16,098 bases of DNA from Prevotella sp. UBA4376. GTDB lineage: Bacteria > Bacteroidota > Bacteroidia > Bacteroidales > Bacteroidaceae. Numbering within the stretch: the stretch's first letter is position 1; each line of letters begins with the position of its first letter. The position numbers and the translations under genes were made by a program. The DNA lies in the NCBI GenBank assembly GCA_002391185.1, contig DGRY01000153.1, forward strand, positions 1-16,098, written 5' to 3'. The notes beneath the pieces were generated by a model. That model was not told where the DNA came from and made no database searches. It worked only from the letters and a program-made list of their open reading frames with translations. Shown piece after piece: positions 1 to 6,884 of this stretch.

Positions 1-22
1 TATTCACTTACGAAACTTCAGT
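1..22 (+). repeat. Left copy of a 22-bp perfect inverted repeat
   Basis: The first 22 bases of the window, starting TATTCACTTACG and ending CTTCAGT, are the exact reverse complement of 15893-15914. The match stops at base 23. The copy may extend left beyond the window. In the frame used by the right-hand gene remnant, these bases read F-T-Y-E-T-S and then run into a stop at 33-35. A 22-bp exact match in 16 kb cannot be chance. Whether it is an inversion site, a rearrangement scar or an interspersed repeat is open. Confidence 0.85.
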
Positions 23-73
23 TAACTTTAGATAAGTTATAATGCACTCAGCATAAAAAATAAACAGGTTTAT

Positions 74-104
74 TTTGTTCTGCTTTCGTTTTTACGTAAC
101 TTTG
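74..104 (+). promoter_or_regulatory. Upstream tandem promoter P1 for the serine dehydratase operon
   Basis: TTTG at 74-77, a 19-base spacer, then TAACTTTG at 97-104 match the Bacteroidetes primary-sigma consensus TTTG-N19-TAnnTTTG exactly. A start of transcription near 109-112 is inferred. The -7 element lies inside a dyad at 96-120. Confidence 0.7.
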
Positions 105-120
105 GCTTCACCGAAGTTAC
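96..120 (+). promoter_or_regulatory. Dyad overlapping the P1 -7 element
   Basis: Bases 96-105 (GTAACTTTGG) can pair with 111-120 (CCGAAGTTAC) around a 5-base loop CTTCA. This gives ten pairs, one of them G-T. It covers the -7 box and the probable start point of P1, so it could be an operator or an RNA hairpin at the 5' end. No regulator gene is nearby to support either reading. Confidence 0.45.
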
Positions 121-130
121 TTTGTCTCGG

Positions 131-158
131 AAATGAAAATAAAAGCAAGCTTTCATTT
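131..158 (+). promoter_or_regulatory. Inverted repeat next to the P2 -33 element
   Basis: AAATGAAA at 131-138 is the reverse complement of TTTCATTT at 151-158, with 12 bases between. Its right arm touches the -33 TTTG of P2 (157-160). It could be an operator for the second promoter. AT-rich inverted repeats also arise by chance in such DNA. Confidence 0.35.
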
Positions 159-187
159 TGCATTTCTCTCGACTTTACGTAACTTTG
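157..187 (+). promoter_or_regulatory. Proximal tandem promoter P2 for the serine dehydratase operon
   Basis: TTTG at 157-160, 19 bases, then TAACTTTG at 180-187 repeat the Bacteroidetes consensus exactly. The 14-mer TTTACGTAACTTTG occurs at both 91-104 and 174-187, so P1 and P2 look like a duplicated promoter core set 83 bp apart. Transcription from P2 would begin near 192-195, leaving about ten bases of leader before the ATG at 204. Confidence 0.75.
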
Positions 188-203
188 CAGCAAAATAGAA
201 AGT

Positions 204-1415
204 ATGGAGTCAATAAAGGAAATTTATCGCATTGGCAAAGGTCCATCAAGCAGTCACACTATGGGACCTCAGAAAGCAGCTATCATCTTTGCTGAAAAGT
301 ATCCTGATGCAGCCTCTTACGAGGTTACACTCTATGGCTCGTTGGCTGCAACGGGAAAGGGACACCAAACTGATGTGGCTATACTTGATATCCTTCAGCC
401 TAAGGCTCCAACAGAGATAGATTGGCAACCTCACATCTTTCTTCCTTTTCATCCTAATGGGATGACCTTTAAGGCTTTTGATTCCAATAAGGTTCTTCAA
501 GGTGAATGGACTGTTTACAGCGTGGGAGGTGGTGCTTTGTCTGAAGGCGACAAAGACAGTCTTCAAACCCGTGAGGTTTATCCTCTTAACACTCTGCGCG
601 ACATTCAGCAATGGTGCTACGATAATGGTAGAAGCTATTGGGAATATGTTGAGGCTTACGAGGGCAAGGAGATATGGGATTTTCTGCTTGAGGTGTGGCA
701 CAAGATGCAGCAATCGGTAGAAAACGGACTTCATCACGAAGGTGTTCTTCCTGGTCCGCTGAACCTTCCTCGTAAGGCAAGTACCTATTATGTCAAAGCA
801 TCGGGCTATAAACCCAGTCTGCAGAGTCGTGGTCTTGTCTTTGCCTATGCTCTTGCCGTAAGTGAGGAGAATGCAGCTGGAGGAACAATTGTTACCGCTC
901 CAACCTGTGGCTCATGTGGTGTAGTGCCTGCTGTTCTGTATCATTTGTCAAAGGCTCATCAGTTTAGCGAGATTCGTATTCTCCATGCCCTTGCTACGGC
1001 AGCCTTGTTTGGTAATGTGGCTAAGCGAAACGCATCTATATCAGGTGCCGATGTTGGTTGTCAGGGTGAGGTGGGTGTAGCCTGTGCTATGGCTTCGGCT
1101 GCCAGCTGTCAGCTCTTTGGCGGTAGTCCGGCACAGATAGAATATTCGGCTGAGATGGGGCTTGAACACCATCTTGGAATGACTTGCGACCCTGTGTGTG
1201 GATTGGTGCAGATTCCATGTATAGAGCGTAATGCCTTTGCTGCCGCCCGTGCTTTCGATACCCAGCTATATGCTGCCTTTAGTGATGGTCATCATTCCGT
1301 TAGCTTCGACCGCGTGGTAAGCGTGATGAAGAAAACCGGTCACGACCTTCCATCCCTGTATAAGGAAACAGGTAAGGGTGGCTTGGCTGCTTTTGCATCA
1401 GAAATTAAAAAATAG
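204..1415 (+). CDS. sdaA: L-serine dehydratase (L-serine ammonia-lyase), single-chain iron-sulfur type
   Basis: This cytosolic enzyme deaminates L-serine to pyruvate and ammonia with a [4Fe-4S] cluster instead of PLP. The N-terminal motif GPSSSHTMGP (residues 13-22) is a family signature. The three likely cluster ligands are C286 (GCQGE), C328 (TCDP) and C339 (IPCIER). Their spacing of 42 and 11 residues matches that recalled for the Legionella enzyme. Further conserved blocks are TAPTCGSCG (231-239) and EHHLGMTCDP (321-330). At 403 residues it carries both the beta-like and alpha-like parts in one chain, but is about 50 residues shorter than E. coli SdaA. The start at 204 fits the family N-terminus and gives a short leader from P2. 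The next gene starts three bases after the stop, so the two are very probably co-transcribed. Confidence 0.95.
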   Translation: MESIKEIYRIGKGPSSSHTMGPQKAAIIFAEKYPDAASYEVTLYGSLAATGKGHQTDVAILDILQPKAPTEIDWQPHIFLPFHPNGMTFKAFDSNKVLQGEWTVYSVGGGALSEGDKDSLQTREVYPLNTLRDIQQWCYDNGRSYWEYVEAYEGKEIWDFLLEVWHKMQQSVENGLHHEGVLPGPLNLPRKASTYYVKASGYKPSLQSRGLVFAYALAVSEENAAGGTIVTAPTCGSCGVVPAVLYHLSKAHQFSEIRILHALATAALFGNVAKRNASISGADVGCQGEVGVACAMASAASCQLFGGSPAQIEYSAEMGLEHHLGMTCDPVCGLVQIPCIERNAFAAARAFDTQLYAAFSDGHHSVSFDRVVSVMKKTGHDLPSLYKETGKGGLAAFASEIKK

Positions 1416-1418
1416 AAA

Positions 1419-2855
1419 ATGAGTAGAAAACGTAAACCATATCCCATTCTCGAAGGTGTCACCATAGAGCGTGTTGCTGCCGAGGGTAAATGCCTTTTCC
1501 ATCATGAGGACAAGGTGGTGTTTGTTCCTTTCTGTGTTCCTGGCGATGTTGTCGATGTGCAGATTGTCAAGAAGAAACGTTCGTTCATGGAAGGAAAAGT
1601 TGTTAACTTCCAAAAGTTGAGCGATGTTCGTGCCACTCCTGTTTGCGAGCATTTCGGCATCTGCGGAGGCTGCAAGTGGCAGAATCTTCCTTATGAGGAA
1701 CAGTTGAAAGCTAAGCAGCAGCAGATTCACGATCAGCTCACGCGAATAGGAAAGGTGGAACTGCCAGAGTTCCACACAATCATGGGTAGTCAGAAGATAT
1801 TTGAATATCGCAACAAGCTTGAGTTTGGCTGTGCCAACAAGCGTTGGTACACCAGCGAGGAACTTGCAGCTATGCCAGAAGGACAGGGCTTGACAGAGTC
1901 AGGAATAGGATTCCACATCACAGGTGCTTTTGATAAGATTTATCCAATAAAGAAATGCTGGTTGATGAATGATATCGTGAACAAGATTCGCAACGATATC
2001 TATGAGTATGCCGTAGAGAAAGGCATGACGTTCTATGATATCCGTGGTCAGCACGGACTCTTGCGCGATCTTATGTTCCGCGACTCAAATACAGGCGAGT
2101 TGATGCTTCTCATCCAGTTCCATTATGATGAAGAGGGCGACGATGAGCGTGCTAAAGATTTGTTGCAGCATGTTGCCGACACATTCCCAGAGATAACCTC
2201 ATTGCTATATGTTGATAATCAGAAGGGGAACGACACCTTTGGCGATCTCGAACTATCTGTTTTCAAGGGCACAGAGTTTATCTACGAAACAATGGAGGAT
2301 TTGAAGTTCAAGGTTGGTCCAAAGAGTTTCTATCAAACAAATACCGATCAGGCTTACCACCTGTATTGTGTAGCCCGTGAGTTTGCCTTGGGCGATGCAA
2401 GCGAGCAAAACAAACCACTTGTTTACGACCTTTACACAGGTACAGGAACTATCGCTAACTTCGTTGCAAAGAAAGCACGTCACGTGATAGGTATCGAGTA
2501 TGTTCCTGAGGCTATTGAGGATGCAAAGGTAAATTCTCAGATTAACAATATTGCCAATACCGAGTTCTATGCTGGCGACATGAAGGATATCCTTACCGAC
2601 GAGTTTATTGCCAAGCATGGTCGTCCTGAGGTTATTATTACTGACCCTCCACGTGCTGGTATGCACCCCGATGTTGTTAACGTTATTCTCAATGCAGCTC
2701 CTGAGCGAATTGTTTATGTAAGTTGTAATCCTGCTACTCAGGCACGCGACCTTCAACTTCTTGATGCCAAATACAAGGTTGCTCAGGTTCAACCAGTGGA
2801 TATGTTCCCACATACTCCTCATGTTGAGAATGTTGTTCAGCTTATCAAGAAATAA
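1419..2855 (+). CDS. rlmD: 23S rRNA (uracil-C5)-methyltransferase, RlmD/RumA family
   Basis: A SAM-dependent RNA m5U methyltransferase of the TrmA/RumA fold. An N-terminal TRAM-like RNA-binding segment (about residues 8-65) precedes an iron-sulfur motif C76-x5-C82-x2-C85, with C180 as likely fourth ligand. The SAM-binding loop DLYTGTGTIANF is at 337-348, followed by DPPRAG (409-414). The catalytic nucleophile is C436 in SCNPAT and the general base E469 in HVENV. All key residues are present and the length (478) is normal. Bacteroidetes carry several paralogues of this family. Whether this copy acts at U1939 (RlmD) or U747 (RlmC-like) of 23S rRNA cannot be told from sequence alone. It follows the serine dehydratase after three bases and probably has no promoter of its own. 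A strong terminator starts 15 bases after its stop. Confidence 0.92.
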   Translation: MSRKRKPYPILEGVTIERVAAEGKCLFHHEDKVVFVPFCVPGDVVDVQIVKKKRSFMEGKVVNFQKLSDVRATPVCEHFGICGGCKWQNLPYEEQLKAKQQQIHDQLTRIGKVELPEFHTIMGSQKIFEYRNKLEFGCANKRWYTSEELAAMPEGQGLTESGIGFHITGAFDKIYPIKKCWLMNDIVNKIRNDIYEYAVEKGMTFYDIRGQHGLLRDLMFRDSNTGELMLLIQFHYDEEGDDERAKDLLQHVADTFPEITSLLYVDNQKGNDTFGDLELSVFKGTEFIYETMEDLKFKVGPKSFYQTNTDQAYHLYCVAREFALGDASEQNKPLVYDLYTGTGTIANFVAKKARHVIGIEYVPEAIEDAKVNSQINNIANTEFYAGDMKDILTDEFIAKHGRPEVIITDPPRAGMHPDVVNVILNAAPERIVYVSCNPATQARDLQLLDAKYKVAQVQPVDMFPHTPHVENVVQLIKK

Positions 2856-2870
2856 TCTTTTTGCGCAATA

Positions 2871-2913
2871 AAAAAATCCCCAACATCGCTAACGCTTTGT
2901 TTGGGGATTTTTT
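2871..2913. terminator. Bidirectional rho-independent terminator between convergent genes
   Basis: AAAAAATCCCCAA (2871-2883) is perfectly complementary to TTGGGGATTTTTT (2901-2913), with a 17-base loop. On the plus strand it ends in six Ts and on the minus strand in seven, so it can stop both rlmD and the convergent minus-strand operon. Confidence 0.88.
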
Positions 2914-2930
2914 CTATCTCAACTTTGTTG

Positions 2931-2993
2931 TTTTTGCTGTCCAAGGGGTTGGACGGTGTGTCGGAGCTTCGTTTTTTGCTGTCCAACCCCTTG
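2931..2993. repeat. Structured spacer: palindrome repeated with its core inverted
   Basis: TTTTTGCTGTCCAA occurs at 2931-2944 and 2973-2986. The first copy continues into a perfect palindrome arm set GTCCAA-GGGG-TTGGAC (2939-2954). The second reads GTCCAA-CCCC-TTG (2981-2993), the same element with its centre flipped. As a result CAAGGGGTTGGAC (2942-2954) can also pair over 13 bp with 2981-2993 across a 26-base loop. The local hairpin and the long hairpin exclude each other. Neither strand shows a T-tract right after it, so it is not a plain terminator. Confidence 0.7.
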
Positions 2994-3006
2994 AATGGTT
3001 ATTCTT

Positions 3007-4107
3007 CTACAGTTTTATGTAGATTTTCTTTTTATACATCCAGTAGCCAATAGTCCAGTTGATAAGCACATAGATTATAGCCCAGGCAAGTGATGCTGCT
3101 TTTAATGGTAGGATGGCAGAGAAAGCGTCATAGGTTACTTGTTGTATGGTGCTTCCACCACATATTGGAAGTATTGATAGTGGAATGAGCAGCAAGTCGG
3201 AAATGACATATAATGCTAATGGGTTTACTCCAAACACTTGGAAGAATGTAACGACTTTGCTTTGCTGATTGCCTTTTTTGTCGATGCCTATTGTGAGCAG
3301 GGCAAGGAATAGAGCACCAAAACCGCAGCAAACCATAGCAAATGTTGGTGTCCACAGTTTCTTGCTTATAGGGCAAAGGTATTGTAGCAGATAACCTGCA
3401 AAGAGCAATAATGTTCCATACATGAAGAGGCGCTCAATCTTCTCGTCGAGGGTATTAAGGTTTGTAAGCACCTTACCCACGCAGAAGCCAATGAGCACAT
3501 GACCTAATGCTGGTATTGTGCTTAGTAAGCCTTCGGGATCAGGTGTTTCCCATTTATACACATGATTGTTGCCAAGAATAGCATCGTCAACGATGGCAAT
3601 GATATTAGTTGCGTCGTGAGCATATCCGTTGCCAAGTTCAAGTATTAAGTAGTAGGCTGTAAACATTATAACTATGAGCCATGGAATGAACTTGTGCTTT
3701 ACTGACAGAGCAATGGCTGCAGCCAGTCCGTAGCATATACCAAGTCGGGGCAGCACACCAAGTATTCTAAGGTGTGCCCAATCGATGCCTCCTCGTGAGA
3801 GCATGATACAACATGATATAGCGATACCTATTGCCCACAGCAAGAAAGCTCGCTTTGCAATTTTTCGGGCGCACAGCCACGACCACGAGAAATTGAATTT
3901 CCTTAGCGACAGATAGGTTGTTATACCCATGATGAACATGAACGATGGAAAAACGAGGTCGGTGGGAGTGAGCCCAAACCAATCGGCATGCAGAAGTGGG
4001 GCATAGCTGTTTTCTTCGCCACCTCCAGGGTTGTTTACTAATATCATGCCGGCAATGGTGAGCCCACGTAAAATGTCAATAGCTAAAATACGAGAATGTT
4101 CTTTCAT
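3007..4107 (-). CDS. COG4299/NagX-like (DUF5009) inner-membrane protein, putative amino-sugar transporter
   Basis: A polytopic inner-membrane protein with many hydrophobic helices, related to NagX and to human heparan-alpha-glucosaminide N-acetyltransferase. It shows the family start LAIDILRGLTIAGMILVNNP and the block LLHADWFGLTPTDLVFPSF. The His of HADW sits where, as I recall, the family's acetyl-accepting histidine lies. NagX-like proteins are linked to GlcNAc use, and I recall that the MurNAc transporter MurT of Tannerella forsythia is of this kind. I chose the ATG at 4107 because it follows AAAGG and fits homologues' N-termini. An in-frame ATG at 4155 adds 16 residues and overlaps the upstream stop as TAATG, which could give coupling. 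It is last in the susCD-amidase operon, so moving or acetylating peptidoglycan sugars is the likely job (inference). Confidence 0.8.
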   Translation of the reverse strand: MKEHSRILAIDILRGLTIAGMILVNNPGGGEENSYAPLLHADWFGLTPTDLVFPSFMFIMGITTYLSLRKFNFSWSWLCARKIAKRAFLLWAIGIAISCCIMLSRGGIDWAHLRILGVLPRLGICYGLAAAIALSVKHKFIPWLIVIMFTAYYLILELGNGYAHDATNIIAIVDDAILGNNHVYKWETPDPEGLLSTIPALGHVLIGFCVGKVLTNLNTLDEKIERLFMYGTLLLFAGYLLQYLCPISKKLWTPTFAMVCCGFGALFLALLTIGIDKKGNQQSKVVTFFQVFGVNPLALYVISDLLLIPLSILPICGGSTIQQVTYDAFSAILPLKAASLAWAIIYVLINWTIGYWMYKKKIYIKL

Positions 4108-4154
4108 ATTGTTTGCCTTTCTTTTATGAATAGTTAGTTTTTGTATATACCGCA

Positions 4155-6884
4155 TTATTTGAACAAGAAATCCAATACCTTTTGCATGATATCGTCTCTC
4201 ACAGCATTGTCCTTTACTGATTCGAATGGGAACGCAAGAACCACGGTTCGCCAGTTGTCAGTACCATTACCACGGAACACTACACCTGCACTCATATTGT
4301 TCTCGGTGTATCTGAATGCGGTGTAGGCACAATCGTCGGCAGGGTCGATGGCATCGGGAGATTCCACAACGTATGATTCTTCATTTGGTTTGTTCCAGAA
4401 TGTGAACATGCTTTTCTGGTTTGTGAGAGGAGATGACACAAACTTGATGCCGTCTTCGCATGTAGCTTTGTCCTCGCGCCATTTGTATTTTAGAATGTTC
4501 TGTGCAAAGTCTTTGTCTGATTTCTTGCCTTCAACAAGTCGGTTTTGCCATAGGTCGGTGCCAACGAAAGCTCCCGAAACAAATACTCTTCCGCCAGCCT
4601 TGCAGTAGTTGGTTATCACTTCTTGTAACTTGTCGTCGAATGTTTTGAAAGCAAGTGGATGCAAACCCTCTCTACCGTATTTCGACTGTTTCTGTTTGCC
4701 CAAAATGAGGTCGATGGCAGAATAGTCTTCTGGGTTTACATTAATGCTTTCAAGAGCGTTGCGTGATACCGAAACAAAACTGTAGCCTGCTTTCATGATA
4801 GCCTTTCCGTGAAGGACAGGATAGTCAAAGGTGTTGCCTTTGATAACCATCTTCTCATAGTTTCCATAGCTGTCGCCAAAGCCAGAGGCATCATCGTGAG
4901 TCCAAGGAATGGCTCTGCGAAATTCCTTCATCTTACCCACGTAGGTTATCATTTCCTGATAGGGCACACCATTGTCGTAGTCGGCAAGGAATCCTGCTTC
5001 CTTATCGTCGCTGCTACGGTAGTCATCGGGTGCGCTTATGCGGTTGAATCCGTTGATAACAAGTAGTGGTTTCTGTGTTGATTTTGAGTTTATGCCCACA
5101 GAGAGCACTTCTGATGGGAAACTCTCGCCACCCTTGTTGATGGCTGTAACCTTGAAACTCACAACCTCGTCGGTTGGAATATTGCACACGAAGGAGTTTT
5201 TCTTCACGATGGTTCCGTTGTCGAAATCGCCATCGCCAATGCGCTTATACACTATATAGCGTTCGGCAACTGCCGTAGGCTCAAGAGTGTCGGCAACAGC
5301 TTGCCAACTTAGTTTCACCTGGTTCTTCTTGTTCAGTACAGCCGAGAAATTGTCAACAGGCAAAGGCTGCACCACATAGCTGTAGCCATAGCGCTCGCTA
5401 AGGAAGCGAAGCATACCTTTATATATGGCACGACTCACGGTGAAGCCGAAACGTGGATCGAGACCATAGCGCATATCAGCAAAGTTTTCGTGACTCATAA
5501 GTTCGAGCAACATTGCAGGAACTCGTGGTGACCATGCCTCGAAATAGCGGCTGTCGCGCATGTCTCTGCGAGTCCATTTTGGTTCCACCTGTGCTCTCAG
5601 GTCGTTGGTGATGCTTGTCATTATCATGTCGCAGAACACTCTGTTGGCATCGCGCGAAGTGCTGTCGGCAAACTTGCCGTTATATTTCTTAGTGTCGTAG
5701 ATTCCTAATGTTCCAATGATAGAATCGCCGTTTACTGTTCCTGCATCGGTGTGGAAGGCAAACGAGAGATCAATAGGAATGTTCAAGCCCTTTGTGTCGG
5801 GACAAGCCTTTGTTCCACCAGCAAGATAGTTCACCCACAGCCCACGGTTTCTGTAGTCGTCGGTATAATCGTTCATTCCGTGTGATGGTGAATACACGCT
5901 ATCGGGGATACCAGCCCATTGCATATAGTAGCGTGCACCTTCTTCAAAGCGTGGATAGCCGCTCACTTCAGGCTCAAGATCCAATGCAGGTTGCCATTCG
6001 TTTCGGTCTTGCACTTCCTTGTCGCTGCTGCCTTTGGTATAGGCGAATATTTTTGTACCGTCGCTCGAACGGGCTATATTTCCCATACCTCCACCAAATT
6101 TCACGGCGTCGGCAGTAACAATCTTCCCCTTAGTCTTTGAAAGGTTTGAGAGAACTACCTTGCCCTTTGTGCCTTGTTCAAAATCGAATGTACCAAGATA
6201 TATCCATGTGCCACCGCCCATTGTTTGGTTAACCTTGAAGCGAGTTACACCATCCTTGTGATACACGGTGTAGAGCGCATCCTGAGTGCTGTTCAATGTT
6301 GTTTTATACGACACATAAACAGCATATTTACGACTCTTGGGCAGTTGTGGAGTCCATGTAATGCAGCTCTCGTCTTGCTTCCTTGAAACGGTTTCGGTCT
6401 GTCGGAATGTTCCTTCGCTAAATGGGTTCTCAAAGTCTTTGTATGTTTTGCGTGCATACACGAATCCTGTTCCCACTCCCTGTTGCCATGAGTTCACGCC
6501 ATTTGTTTCGCTGTAAGGCGATGTGGCTTCCTTGCCGTCATTATCAACAATCACCTCGTAAGGGTTGGTGTCGCGCTCTCTCGGCATCATCACGTAGGCA
6601 CCAGCCTTTTCGAGCATTGGCACAAGATAGGGGAGCACAAATCCCTGTGTGAACTTATCCTCTACGGTTTGGAAAAGGCGAGCTCTCTGCCATTCCCAGC
6701 GGTTAGTTGAAAACTCATAGTATAAACCGTGACTCTGCCAAAGGGCAATATGTTTATTGATTAATCCCTTTGAAGGTGTGTAGGGCTTATCTACGTTCTT
6801 TACTATCTGAGCATGAACATTACTGCCAGAGCACATGGCTCCGGCAGCAATTAATAAGTAAGTTAAAAGTCTGTTATTATTCAT
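4155..6884 (-). CDS. Secreted multidomain N-acetylmuramoyl-L-alanine amidase-like protein (often mislabelled xanthan lyase)
   Basis: The protein has 909 residues with a signal peptide (about 1-25, ending NVHAQ). The amidase_3 fold is split. Its first half (about 40-110) gives H52 (SHG) and E75; its second half (about 365-500) gives H378 (FHTDAG) and E461 (LLELMSHEN). These match the three zinc ligands and catalytic Glu of AmiC-type amidases. About 250 residues are inserted between them. They include a golvesin/xanthan-lyase-like beta domain (about 150-265), which explains the usual xanthan lyase label. A fibronectin type III domain (about 511-598) and an alpha/beta C-terminal domain resembling a flavodoxin or glutamine-amidotransferase fold (about 605-905) follow. 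Predicted role: cutting the MurNAc-L-Ala bond in peptidoglycan or muropeptides in the periplasm or at the surface. Its ATG overlaps the susD stop by eight bases (ATGAATAA). C18 is not in a good lipobox. Confidence 0.82.
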   Translation of the reverse strand: MNNNRLLTYLLIAAGAMCSGSNVHAQIVKNVDKPYTPSKGLINKHIALWQSHGLYYEFSTNRWEWQRARLFQTVEDKFTQGFVLPYLVPMLEKAGAYVMMPRERDTNPYEVIVDNDGKEATSPYSETNGVNSWQQGVGTGFVYARKTYKDFENPFSEGTFRQTETVSRKQDESCITWTPQLPKSRKYAVYVSYKTTLNSTQDALYTVYHKDGVTRFKVNQTMGGGTWIYLGTFDFEQGTKGKVVLSNLSKTKGKIVTADAVKFGGGMGNIARSSDGTKIFAYTKGSSDKEVQDRNEWQPALDLEPEVSGYPRFEEGARYYMQWAGIPDSVYSPSHGMNDYTDDYRNRGLWVNYLAGGTKACPDTKGLNIPIDLSFAFHTDAGTVNGDSIIGTLGIYDTKKYNGKFADSTSRDANRVFCDMIMTSITNDLRAQVEPKWTRRDMRDSRYFEAWSPRVPAMLLELMSHENFADMRYGLDPRFGFTVSRAIYKGMLRFLSERYGYSYVVQPLPVDNFSAVLNKKNQVKLSWQAVADTLEPTAVAERYIVYKRIGDGDFDNGTIVKKNSFVCNIPTDEVVSFKVTAINKGGESFPSEVLSVGINSKSTQKPLLVINGFNRISAPDDYRSSDDKEAGFLADYDNGVPYQEMITYVGKMKEFRRAIPWTHDDASGFGDSYGNYEKMVIKGNTFDYPVLHGKAIMKAGYSFVSVSRNALESINVNPEDYSAIDLILGKQKQSKYGREGLHPLAFKTFDDKLQEVITNYCKAGGRVFVSGAFVGTDLWQNRLVEGKKSDKDFAQNILKYKWREDKATCEDGIKFVSSPLTNQKSMFTFWNKPNEESYVVESPDAIDPADDCAYTAFRYTENNMSAGVVFRGNGTDNWRTVVLAFPFESVKDNAVRDDIMQKVLDFLFK

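Noticed and set aside
246..737. A 163-codon minus-strand frame inside the serine dehydratase gene
   Set aside because: It lies opposite a well-supported enzyme gene, shows no recognisable domain, and has no promoter or neighbour support. The same holds for the other long overlapping frames in the susC, susD and amidase genes.
4155..6884. Xanthan lyase as the function of the 909-residue protein
   Set aside because: The likeness is confined to a beta domain. The catalytic residues visible are those of a zinc amidase, and no polysaccharide-lyase catalytic domain is present.
6780..6884. Lipoprotein anchor at C18 of the amidase
   Set aside because: The residues before it (G-A-M) do not fit a lipobox. 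A standard signal peptide ending near NVHAQ is the better reading.
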